A DNA stretch of 5,798 bases, taken from the NCBI GenBank assembly GCA_017990155.1, contig JAGNOM010000198.1, positions 1 to 5,798 of the forward strand, in the 5' to 3' direction. Under the pieces are notes generated by a model. The model was not told the origin of the DNA. It saw nothing but the letters and a program-made list of their open reading frames with translations, and searched no databases. The stretch comes from Propionivibrio sp. Lineage in GTDB: Bacteria; Pseudomonadota; Gammaproteobacteria; Burkholderiales; Rhodocyclaceae. Position numbers and translations under genes: made by a program. Shown here in pieces: positions 1 to 5,762 of this stretch; the first letter of the stretch is position 1; the number at the start of each line of letters is the position of its first letter.

Positions 1-104
1 AGGGCGTGAATTTCACCTTTGCCTACCGACAAATCGATATTCGTTAGCGCATTCACTCCTGGAAAACGCTTCGATATCTGTTCCAGTCGCAAAACCGTAT
101 TCAT
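1..104 (-). CDS. Sugar ABC transporter ATP-binding protein, N-terminal fragment
   Basis: These are the first 34 codons plus two bases of a gene that continues past the left edge of the window. The protein begins MNTVLRLEQISKRFPGVNAL and continues with a segment ending GKGEIHAL. This is the standard opening of the duplicated sugar ABC ATPases (RbsA/XylG/MglA type): a conserved 'ISKRFPGV.AL' strand followed by the '.GEIHAL' strand just before the Walker A loop. The Walker A motif itself lies outside the window. In the family this cytoplasmic subunit powers sugar import with a permease and a periplasmic binding protein. The start is the ATG at 104; a GGAA (113-110) five bases upstream is a modest ribosome binding site. 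Another ATG at 115 runs into a stop after four codons and is unlikely to be used. The gene lies 143 bases downstream of the binding-protein gene on the same strand. The substrate cannot be told from this fragment. Confidence 0.88.
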   Translation of the reverse strand, partial: MNTVLRLEQISKRFPGVNALTNIDLSVGKGEIHA

Positions 105-135
105 ACTTGTTCCATATTCAAGAAGATCCCGGGGA

Positions 136-161
136 CTCCTCGCCGCCGAGGCGACGAGGAG
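136..161 (-). promoter_or_regulatory. Intercistronic RNA hairpin (proximal to ATPase gene)
   Basis: Read on the minus strand, this forms an almost continuous 11-bp GC-rich stem (outer arms CTCCTCG and CGAGGAG) with one U-G wobble and a four-base CUCG loop. The wobble pairs only in minus-strand RNA; on the plus strand it is a C/A mismatch. That suggests the structure belongs to the operon transcript. No T-run follows, so it is not a typical intrinsic terminator. Its place between the binding-protein and ATPase genes fits 3'-end protection or partial attenuation, which raises binding protein over the membrane components. The function is inferred. Confidence 0.6.
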
Positions 162-187
162 AGGGCCATCACAGCAACTTCGTCACG

Positions 188-218
188 CGGATGGTCAGGC
201 TTTTGGCTTGACCATCCG
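188..218 (-). promoter_or_regulatory. Intercistronic RNA hairpin (proximal to binding-protein gene)
   Basis: A perfect 10-bp inverted repeat (CGGATGGTCA / TGACCATCCG). In minus-strand RNA two more G-C pairs follow after one mismatch, closing a five-base CAAAA loop. It starts about 30 bases after the stop codon of the binding-protein gene. No U-tract follows, so simple rho-independent termination is unlikely. It probably blocks 3'-to-5' decay of the upstream message, as hairpins after abundant binding-protein genes are known to do. The role is inferred. Confidence 0.65.
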
Positions 219-247
219 GCACGAAAGCCGCTGTCAGGAAGGCGCTA

Positions 248-1153
248 TTACCAGGTGAAGGTCTTGGCGCCTTCGGCGTCGATCAGCTTGACTTCAACCG
301 GAACGTGGGCCGGAACGTTGGCGCCCCACTTCTTGGCCAGGGCCATGCCGATCGCGATACGGATCTGGTCGCGCGGATACTGAGCGGACGTGGCGATGAA
401 CTTGGAGCCCGGCTTCTGCATGGCCTTGATGGCTTCAGGAGCACCGTCAACGCTGGTCAGCTTGATGTCCTTGCCCGAAGCTTCGATGGCAGCCAGGGAG
501 CCCATGGCGCCGCCGTCATTGACGCTGAAGATGCCCTTCAGGCCGGCGTTAGCCTGGATCATGTTTTCCGTCACGGCCAGCGCTTGATCACGCTCTTGCT
601 TGCCGTTTTGTGTCGTCACGATCTTGATGCCCGGGAATTTCTTGAGTGCATCCTTACAGCCACGGACGCGCTCCAGAATTGGCACAACCGGGATACCGTC
701 CAGAATTGCGACGTCGCCCTTGCCGTCCAGCGCCTTGCCCATGTATTCGCAGGCCATCACGCCGGCGTCGTAGTTCTTGGAGCCGACGAAGGTGTCGACC
801 GGGCCCTTGGCGTTTGCGTCAACCGCGGCGACGACGAGGCCGGCAGCCTTGGCAGACTTCACAGCGCCTTCAACGCCGGTGGAGTCGGTCGGGTTGAGCA
901 GAAGAATGTCGATTTTCTTCTGGATCATGTCTTCAACGTCGCTGATCTGCTTGGCGACGTCGTGACGCGCGTCGGTGATGATGACTGTTGCGCCGATCGA
1001 AGCGGCGGCTTCTTCCAGTGCCTGCTTCATGGTGACGAAGTAGGGGTTGTTGAGCTCCTGGAACGACATGCCGATTTTCAGCGGAGCTGCGGAGACCGGA
1101 AGGGCAATCGCTGCACCCAACATCAACGGAAGAACTTTTTTCAATGCTTTCAT
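248..1153 (-). CDS. Periplasmic sugar-binding protein of an ABC transporter (RbsB type)
   Basis: This 301-residue protein is a type I periplasmic binding protein that would capture a sugar or polyol and deliver it to the ABC permease. Residues 1-22 form a classical signal peptide: KALKK, then a hydrophobic core, then VSA before APLKIG, with likely cleavage after Ala22. The mature domain opens with 'GMSFQELNNPYF' (residues 28-39), the ligand-contact segment of the RbsB family. Other family landmarks are Asp61 in ITDARHD, 'LLLNPTD' (84-90), Arg162/Arg164 in ERVRGCKDAL, Asn212-Asp213 in SVNDGGAMG, Asp236 in SVDGAPEA and Gln258 in SAQYPRDQ. RbsB has Asp-Arg in the hinge contact, whereas this protein has VDAN at 111-114, so the ligand may not be ribose. 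Cys135 and Cys166 could form a disulfide. The ATG at 1153 is preferred over the adjacent GTG at 1156 because it sits eight bases after GAGG. The gene follows the kinase homologue and precedes the ATPase gene. The family is certain; the ligand is unknown. Confidence 0.93.
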   Translation of the reverse strand: MKALKKVLPLMLGAAIALPVSAAPLKIGMSFQELNNPYFVTMKQALEEAAASIGATVIITDARHDVAKQISDVEDMIQKKIDILLLNPTDSTGVEGAVKSAKAAGLVVAAVDANAKGPVDTFVGSKNYDAGVMACEYMGKALDGKGDVAILDGIPVVPILERVRGCKDALKKFPGIKIVTTQNGKQERDQALAVTENMIQANAGLKGIFSVNDGGAMGSLAAIEASGKDIKLTSVDGAPEAIKAMQKPGSKFIATSAQYPRDQIRIAIGMALAKKWGANVPAHVPVEVKLIDAEGAKTFTW

Positions 1154-1159
1154 CACTAA

Positions 1160-1165
1160 TCCCTC
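1160..1165 (-). promoter_or_regulatory. Shine-Dalgarno site of the binding-protein gene
   Basis: GAGGGA on the minus strand. The spacing from GAGG is eight bases to the ATG at 1153 and five to the GTG at 1156, which favours the ATG and gives the normal start MKALKK. A strong site fits the high expression typical of binding proteins. Confidence 0.6.
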
Positions 1166-1311
1166 GATTTATAGATAAAAAATGCTTCAGGGTATGAACT
1201 GGCGGGCAATCACTTGCTGCGCCAACGTGTAAAACAAGCAAAAACTTCGACTTCTTTGTGTGACCGGGCTTTGTTTCAGGCAAAGGGGCCCCCGGCAGTA
1301 CCCAATGCCTT

Positions 1312-1329
1312 TTTTCTACTAGTAGAAAA
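1312..1329. promoter_or_regulatory. Perfect 18-base palindrome, candidate operator
   Basis: TTTTCTACTAGTAGAAAA is a perfect palindrome with 9-base arms and no spacer. It lies about 160 bases upstream of the binding-protein start and 44 bases after the kinase stop. It is AT-rich, with no GC-rich stem and only a four-base potential loop, so it looks more like a binding site for a dimeric repressor or activator than a terminator. AraC-family proteins usually recognise direct repeats, so the cognate protein may be another regulator. No second copy was seen in the window. Confidence 0.5.
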
Positions 1330-1372
1330 CTGAGTCAGCGTCGTCTGATCGGCGGCGCGTGGATGCGTTTGA

Positions 1373-2860
1373 TCACGGCTCGGGCTCCTGGAGCGAGAAC
1401 TCGGACTTCAATGCGCGATAGAGTCTGCGGAACCGTGCGTGGCGGATTTCCAGTTCTTCCTGCCAGTCCGTGCGCGGAGAGATGGTTTCCACGACCGGTG
1501 CTGCGGTGCAAAGGTCGTTGATCGTGCAATTGCCGGCCGCCAGTCGGGCGAGACGAGCCGCGCCGACGCTGGCGGCGTCAAATTCAGGGGCGTGAAGATT
1601 GAGCGGCATGCCGCAGGCGGTGACCAGCAATTCGCTCCAGAAACGATTCTGGCTGCCATCGCCGATCAGCGAAGCCTGGCGGATGCGCGTACCGGTTTCC
1701 TTGATCGCCGACAGGCCGTCGGCCATGCTGAAGGCGACGCCTTCCAGCAATGCGTAGGCGATCATGTCCGGACTCGTGTTTTCAGTCATGCCAAAAAACA
1801 CGCCGGAAGCACGGGCATCGTTGTGCGGCGTGCTTGCACCGTTCAGGTAGGGCAGGAAAACAGGCGCTTCGTGTTTCTTGGCGAGGCTGGCCTGGCTGAA
1901 GATGAGTTCGCGATCGCCGGTGCCGATGACTTTGGTCCACCAATCCAGGCAGGACGTGCCGGCCGGCGCAACGCCGATCTGGCTCCACAAGGCCGGCAGG
2001 CAGTGGCCGAAATTGCGCACGGCGCGTTCCGGACTCGGGCGCGGCCCACTGGTGCTGACAAAGGTCATTCCGCTCGGGCCGAGGCTGACGTAGGCGTCGC
2101 CTTCCTTGATCGCGCCAAGACCGAGCGCAGTTGCTGCCGGTCGCGCGGCGCCCGTGGCCACCGGGACCGCGTGTTTGAGGTTCCAGGCGTCAGCCAGCAG
2201 GGTGCGCAGTTTGCCGGCTTTCTCCGATCCTTCGGCGAGGCTCGGGAAATGTTCGCGCGACAGACCGATCGCCGAAATCATGCGTTCCGACCAGTCGCGG
2301 CGCTGGACGTCGAAGCACAGCGTCGATGAAGCGTCGGACATGTCGGTGACGAACTCGCCGGTCAGGCGAAAGACGATGAAGTCTTTCGGCATCAGTACCT
2401 TGGCGATGTTGTCGAAAACCGAGCGTTCGTATTTCTGCAGCCACAACAGCTTGGGCGCGGTAAAACTGGGGAGCGCCATGTTGCCGGTGAGGTCGCGGGA
2501 ATTCGTCACCATCGCTTCGAGTTCGACGCACTCGGCACGGGCGCGCGTATCGCTCCACAGCATGGCCGGACGCAGCAGGCGGTGATGTTTGTCGAGCAAC
2601 ACGGTGCCCTGGGTCTGGCCGGAAACGCCGATGCCGTTCAGGCTGCTGAACCCGGCCGGCGCGTCGGCGCGGACCTTGGCGATCGCCTCCAGCGTCGCGT
2701 GCCACCATTCCTCGGGGCTTTGCTCGCTCCAGTACGACTGTGGACTGGAACGTGTCAGGCGCACCGCGGCATCGGCCAGAAGCTGGCTGTCGGAATCGAA
2801 GAGAGCCACTTTGACTTCGAGGATTCCGAGGCTGATGCCGAGGTAGGTAGGTGGCAACAT
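1373..2860 (-). CDS. FGGY-family carbohydrate kinase homologue, XylB-like, probable pseudokinase
   Basis: This 495-residue protein has the usual length of FGGY sugar kinases, two actin-like domains that phosphorylate a sugar or polyol with ATP. Full-length kinship with xylulokinase shows in YWSEQSPEEWW (43-53), RPAMLWSDTR (97-106), FTAPKLLW (133-140), VLMPKDF (155-161), TGEFVTDMSDAS (167-178), CLDWW (304-308), FLPYLNG (335-341) and GVFFGMT (353-359). The active site is degraded. The first phosphate loop, DLGTSGVK in E. coli XylB, reads SLGILEVK (Ser10 for Asp). The catalytic segment GGGDNAAG reads GAARPAAT (Arg240 for Asp233). The second phosphate loop LGTSG is LGPSG (Pro262). GERTP is GASTP. 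The adenosine motif GGGA is GDGS (401-403). The Met-His sugar contacts become Thr83-Gln84. I checked the Ser10, Arg240, Pro262 and Asp401 codons in the DNA; the E. coli sequence is from memory. The frame is intact, so recent decay is unlikely. The start ATG is 23 bases after the regulator stop and has no clear ribosome site, suggesting coupling. A divergent active kinase remains possible. Confidence 0.9.
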   Translation of the reverse strand: MLPPTYLGISLGILEVKVALFDSDSQLLADAAVRLTRSSPQSYWSEQSPEEWWHATLEAIAKVRADAPAGFSSLNGIGVSGQTQGTVLLDKHHRLLRPAMLWSDTRARAECVELEAMVTNSRDLTGNMALPSFTAPKLLWLQKYERSVFDNIAKVLMPKDFIVFRLTGEFVTDMSDASSTLCFDVQRRDWSERMISAIGLSREHFPSLAEGSEKAGKLRTLLADAWNLKHAVPVATGAARPAATALGLGAIKEGDAYVSLGPSGMTFVSTSGPRPSPERAVRNFGHCLPALWSQIGVAPAGTSCLDWWTKVIGTGDRELIFSQASLAKKHEAPVFLPYLNGASTPHNDARASGVFFGMTENTSPDMIAYALLEGVAFSMADGLSAIKETGTRIRQASLIGDGSQNRFWSELLVTACGMPLNLHAPEFDAASVGAARLARLAAGNCTINDLCTAAPVVETISPRTDWQEELEIRHARFRRLYRALKSEFSLQEPEP

Positions 2861-2883
2861 AATCGCGTCTTGTTGGTGGGGGC

Positions 2884-3762
2884 TCAGGCGACGGCCGAGA
2901 CGATGTTCATCTGATGCAAGGCGCGGAAGCGGCTAGGCGGAACGCCCTTTTGCGTCAGGAAATGTCGGTTGAAATTCGAGACATTGTTGTAGCCGACGCG
3001 GAAGCAGATATCGGCGACCGACAGCCCGGTATCGACGAGCAACTCGCACGCGCGATGAATGCGCAGGGTATTGACGTGCTGCACGAAGGACATTCCCGTG
3101 TGTTTTCGGAAATAACGTGAGAAGGTCGTGACGCTTTGCCCGGCGAGATCGGCGACATCGGATTCGCAAAGGTCGCTGGCGAGGTTCTGGTCGATGTACG
3201 ACAGGATCTGGTTGATCGTCGAGGACATATAGCTCGACGGTTCCGGGGTAAAGCGGTGGCTGGCGAGCTGCTTGCGTCCCTCGTCCTGGGCGATGAGGTC
3301 GAGCAGGGAGATGAACAATGCAACGCGGCGTCCGCCGGTTGCCGTCAGCAGTTCTTCCATGATTGGGCGGGCCGCTGCGCCGACGGCGTCGGAAAACACG
3401 ACACCGCGCTTGGACTCGGCAACGACCTTGTCTATGTAGCGCATCTCGGGGAAAGCGAGCACGCGCTCTTTGAGAAATTCGGACGAGAACTGGCAGATAA
3501 GGTTACGGCGCTCGACTGTACAGCCTTCTGGCAATTCGCTGACCCAGTTGTGCGGCATGTTGGGGGCCATGAAAACGAGGTTTCCGGGCGTGAAGCGGCC
3601 AACGAAGTCGCCGACAAAATACTGGCCGGAAGTTTCGGTGATCAGCTGGATTTCAAATTCGGGGTGAAAGTGCCAGCGTACCGTGCGGAACGGATAGCCG
3701 TGCCCCCAAACCTTGAACGACTCGTGCTGCAGTACATCGACGACTTCAAGATCAGGTTTCAT
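2884..3762 (-). CDS. AraC-family transcriptional regulator with N-terminal cupin sensor domain
   Basis: This 292-residue cytoplasmic regulator probably controls the downstream sugar genes. Residues about 15-100 form a cupin-type ligand-binding domain, with WHFHPEFEIQLI (30-41), GRFTPGNLVFMAPNMPHNW (55-73) and His31, His33, Glu35 and His71 as visible pocket residues. Residues about 183-284 hold the AraC DNA-binding domain. Its first helix-turn-helix lies around DVADLAGQSVTTFSRYFRKH (202-221). The second spans VADICFRVGYNNVSNFNRHF (249-268), ending in the family signature 'F.RHF....G..P..FR'. The frame stays open for 52 more codons upstream to 3918, but the ATG at 3762 is chosen. It has GGAGGGG with ideal spacing, starts just before the sensor domain, and the upstream residues look non-coding. 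The gene is first in the apparent operon, 23 bases before the kinase homologue. The inducer is unknown; a sugar, polyol or sugar phosphate is likely from context. The family is certain, the target inferred. Confidence 0.93.
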   Translation of the reverse strand: MKPDLEVVDVLQHESFKVWGHGYPFRTVRWHFHPEFEIQLITETSGQYFVGDFVGRFTPGNLVFMAPNMPHNWVSELPEGCTVERRNLICQFSSEFLKERVLAFPEMRYIDKVVAESKRGVVFSDAVGAAARPIMEELLTATGGRRVALFISLLDLIAQDEGRKQLASHRFTPEPSSYMSSTINQILSYIDQNLASDLCESDVADLAGQSVTTFSRYFRKHTGMSFVQHVNTLRIHRACELLVDTGLSVADICFRVGYNNVSNFNRHFLTQKGVPPSRFRALHQMNIVSAVA

Positions 3763-3767
3763 ACAAG

Positions 3768-3774
3768 CCCCTCC
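3768..3774 (-). promoter_or_regulatory. Strong Shine-Dalgarno site that sets the AraC regulator start
   Basis: GGAGGGG on the minus strand, with seven bases between GGAGG and the ATG at 3762. This fixes the start 52 codons inside the longest open frame. The palindrome at 3783-3796 lies only eight bases upstream of it. Confidence 0.8.
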
Positions 3775-3782
3775 ACAATTGA

Positions 3783-3796
3783 TCGTGATATCACGA
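3783..3796. promoter_or_regulatory. Perfect 14-base palindrome upstream of the AraC regulator
   Basis: TCGTGATATCACGA is a perfect inverted repeat without spacer, eight bases upstream of the regulator's Shine-Dalgarno site. It would lie in the untranslated leader if the promoter proposed at 3896-3925 is right. It could be an operator for roadblock or autoregulatory repression, or a small RNA hairpin near the ribosome site. It differs from the palindrome at 1312-1329. The role is unproven. Confidence 0.4.
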
Positions 3797-3895
3797 CCGT
3801 TGTCCCTGTTTGCCCCTCGTGCGGCACCGTCTTTACTTCGTGAGACCGTTTCGCCGGTCTTCTGTTTCTGCTCTGCGGTTTTTGTTGGTGATGCA

Positions 3896-3925
3896 ACTGT
3901 AGTGCTTGCCGCAACCACACATCAA
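3896..3925 (-). promoter_or_regulatory. Tentative sigma-70 promoter for the regulator-led operon
   Basis: On the minus strand TTGATG (3925-3920) and TACAGT (3901-3896) are separated by 18 bases. Each matches the sigma-70 consensus at four of six positions. Transcription would start near 3889, giving a leader of about 125 bases. A sequence close to an inverted repeat flanks it (TTGGTTGATG at 3929-3920 and CATCACCAA at 3893-3885). The match is moderate and the call is only a best guess in this gap. Confidence 0.3.
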
Positions 3926-3960
3926 CCAATAATGGAGTGCTCTCTCGATACTTTTTTGCA

Positions 3961-3970
3961 CCTGTACAGG
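3961..3970. promoter_or_regulatory. 10-base palindrome upstream of tentative promoter
   Basis: CCTGTACAGG is a perfect palindrome about 35 bases upstream of the proposed -35 element. The place would suit an activator or repressor site, but a 10-base palindrome can arise by chance, so this is weak. Confidence 0.2.
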
Positions 3971-4220
3971 GGCTTGATTCAAAGGGGAAATCCGGGCTGG
4001 TCATGGCTTTGGTGCGGGAATCTGTGGCAAAAACCGCGCAATCTCATGGAAAAAAGCGAATGTTCGGATCGAGTCGAGACTTGCGGGTTTCGAGCGCTGC
4101 GGTGCGCTTGAATACCTTGAACCCTTGGGCGGGTTGCGCGGCCACGAATTGTATCAATCCGGGAGAGTTCCTGCGACCGGCAGCGGGGTTCGTCGATTCC
4201 ACTGACGGAGGACGGACCGG

Positions 4221-5762
4221 TCAATGATCTGTACGTGTCGTTGGCGAGTGACGTTCGCCGCCGTTCCTGACGGCGACCGAGTTGTAGCGGATGTGTGCGT
4301 TGATCACGCGCTTGTCGCGCGGCATCAGGGTGAAAGCGTCGATCAGGATCTCGCGGGTCTTGGTGGCCCGTTCCTCGGACCAGTTGGCGTCGAGTTGCTC
4401 AAGCGATTCGATCATCGAAATCATGATCTGTTCGCCGAAGGCCGCTTTTTGTTTTTCGCCGCCTGCATCATCGTTGTCTGCGCGTTCGCCTTCGAGCCAG
4501 GAAGTCACGCGCGCCTTGATCTTGCCGGGCAGTGAATCCCTGGTCGAGAGGCGCGCGATGAGTGCTGCGGCGCGGCCGACCTCCCCGTGCTGGACGGCTT
4601 CCTCTGCGATTTCGGCGGCCAGCGTGTCGGTGGTCGCTGATTGATCGGCGTCGAGCAGGTCGAATGCCTTGTCCAGGCTGGATCGCGCCTCTGTCATCTG
4701 GCCCTTGCCGCGGTGCACCATGGCGGTAGCGACTTCCAAAGCGAGTTCGCCGGACGCGATTTTTCGTGTTTCGAGCCGCATTTCATCAGCGATGGCGGCA
4801 GCCTCGTCGACGCGCTTTTCGTCGAGCAGGGTGCGGGTCAGCGACAGGTAGTCGTCGACGTTCAGCATCGACGATCGCTGCGTACGTTCGACGACACGCC
4901 GGAGGGTGCTGATCACCTTGTCGCGATCGCCGGCGACCTCGGCGACATCGGCGATCTTGCGCAGACGGTCGGTGTTGGTCGAGGAGGTGATCGACGATGC
5001 CCGCTCCAGGCACTCGATGGCCTGCCGGTACTCGCCGGCGTTTTCGTGAATCTGCGCCAGCAGGTCATAAACCGACAGGAATTCGGGGTGCTCCTGGTTC
5101 AGCTGGTCGGCTTCGTCCCTGGCCTCGTCGTACTTCTTTTCGCGCTGCAACATCATCGCGTAGCCCATGCGCGCCCACGGCACGGCCTGGGTCGACGCGA
5201 TGGATTGATAGATGGCGCGGGCTTCCTCCGCGCGGCCGATGGCGACCAGCGATTCGGCCTTGATGCGCAGCGCGTCGAGCGTATAGCGCGGCGTCACCTT
5301 GATGGCGCGGTCGCAGGCGTGGATTGCATCCTCGTGCGCACACACTTCGAGATGGTCGAAAACACTGCGCAGCGCTTTCTTCTTCCGCAGGGCACGGTCG
5401 AGGCGGGTGGCGAGTTGCCCCGGCGTGTAGGGCTTGACGAGATAGTCGTCCGGCGCGAATTCGGCGGCGGCGACGACATGGTGGTACTGGCGCTCGGCGC
5501 TAGCGATCATGAACACGCTGCGCAGCGGCAGGATGTGCAGAAAACGCAGCTCCTCCAGCAGTTGCTGGCCGTCACGCCTATCGTCGAGATGGTGGTCGCA
5601 GATGATGATGTCGTAGCCGACGTTGCGCGCCATGCGCATCAGCTCCGAGGCGTTTGATGCCATCGAAACCGAGGTCGCGCCGATCACCGATAGCAGTTCG
5701 CGCATCCAGGTGCGGATGCTGAGATGCTGGTCCGCGATCAGGATACGAAGTCCGCTGAGCAT
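4221..5762 (-). CDS. Response regulator with receiver domain and TPR repeats
   Basis: This 513-residue protein pairs a CheY-like receiver with a helical repeat region. The receiver (about 4-127) keeps its key residues: Asp11, phosphoacceptor Asp56 in DIIICDHHL, Ser88 in FMIAS, Tyr107 and Lys110 in DDYLVKPYTP. It should accept phosphate from a histidine kinase. From about 137 on it carries TPR-like helix pairs, clearest at about 161-192 (ALRIKAESLVAIGRAEEARA), 195-226 (ARMGYAMMLQREKKYDEARD), 229-260 (YDLLAQIHENAGEYRQAIEC) and 264-295. More degenerate helices run to about 425, then a charged linker (425-440) and a C-terminal helical segment. No DNA-binding or enzymatic output domain is visible, so it probably acts through protein contacts. 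The start is the ATG just before the receiver. It lacks a clear ribosome site, and the frame stays open to the window edge, so a slightly longer start cannot be excluded. It is separated from the sugar operon by 458 bases and is probably unrelated in function. Confidence 0.9.
   Translation of the reverse strand: MLSGLRILIADQHLSIRTWMRELLSVIGATSVSMASNASELMRMARNVGYDIIICDHHLDDRRDGQQLLEELRFLHILPLRSVFMIASAERQYHHVVAAAEFAPDDYLVKPYTPGQLATRLDRALRKKKALRSVFDHLEVCAHEDAIHACDRAIKVTPRYTLDALRIKAESLVAIGRAEEARAIYQSIASTQAVPWARMGYAMMLQREKKYDEARDEADQLNQEHPEFLSVYDLLAQIHENAGEYRQAIECLERASSITSSTNTDRLRKIADVAEVAGDRDKVISTLRRVVERTQRSSMLNVDDYLSLTRTLLDEKRVDEAAAIADEMRLETRKIASGELALEVATAMVHRGKGQMTEARSSLDKAFDLLDADQSATTDTLAAEIAEEAVQHGEVGRAAALIARLSTRDSLPGKIKARVTSWLEGERADNDDAGGEKQKAAFGEQIMISMIESLEQLDANWSEERATKTREILIDAFTLMPRDKRVINAHIRYNSVAVRNGGERHSPTTRTDH

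Larger units (their letters stand above)
1154..1372 (-). other. Non-coding spacer between kinase homologue and binding-protein gene
   Basis: These 219 bases separate two genes of the same strand. The spacer is much longer than the 23-base gap between the regulator and the kinase homologue, so the binding-protein gene probably has its own promoter or control site here. It holds the 18-base palindrome at 1312-1329, a GGGGCCCC block near 1286-1293, AT-rich stretches near 1168-1182, and the ribosome binding site. I could not find a convincing sigma-70 or sigma-54 promoter; the TATCTATAA-like sequence near 1169-1177 is a possible -10 region without a clear -35. No protein-coding potential was seen. 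Confidence 0.6.
3763..4220 (-). other. Non-coding region between response regulator and AraC regulator
   Basis: 458 bases with no credible gene on either strand. Short open frames exist, but their translations are rich in Arg, Ser and Pro and match no family I recognise. The region must hold the end of the response-regulator transcript and probably the promoter of the sugar operon. Visible elements are the tentative promoter (3896-3925), the palindromes at 3783-3796 and 3961-3970, and an AGACCG/CGGTCT inverted repeat with a six-base loop at 3843-3860. I did not find a good intrinsic terminator after the response regulator; the T-run at about 4049-4054 (minus strand) follows only a very weak CGAA/TTCG repeat. 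Confidence 0.6.

Noticed and set aside
305..1159. Open plus-strand frame of 284 codons opposite the binding-protein gene
   Set aside because: It is antisense to a clear RbsB-type protein, and its translation matches no family I recognise. High-GC codon usage on the real strand keeps this frame open.
1200..1240. Sigma-54 promoter (TGGC...TTGC) upstream of the binding-protein gene
   Set aside because: The two elements are 11 bases apart rather than the required 7, so the fit fails.
1312..1329. Palindrome read as an intrinsic terminator of the kinase gene
   Set aside because: The stem would be AT-rich and short with a four-base loop, and no proper GC stem followed by a T-run exists on the minus strand.
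1439..2329. Open plus-strand frame of 296 codons opposite the kinase homologue
   Set aside because: It is antisense to a protein with family-wide similarity to FGGY kinases, and no domain or start signal was seen.
1373..2860. Kinase homologue as a frameshifted or decaying pseudogene
   Set aside because: The frame has no internal stop or shift, the length is normal, and non-catalytic blocks remain well conserved, which fits a maintained protein better than decay.
3136..3843. Open plus-strand frame of 235 codons opposite the AraC regulator
   Set aside because: It mirrors a well-defined AraC protein and has no recognisable motif.
3979..4224. Small minus-strand frame of 81 codons in the gap after the response regulator
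   Set aside because: The translation is Arg/Ser-rich without any motif, there is no ribosome site, and it overlaps the end of the response-regulator gene; probably non-coding.
4641..5657. Open plus-strand frame of 338 codons opposite the response regulator
   Set aside because: Its length is a by-product of the opposite strand's codon pattern; the minus strand carries the intact receiver motifs.
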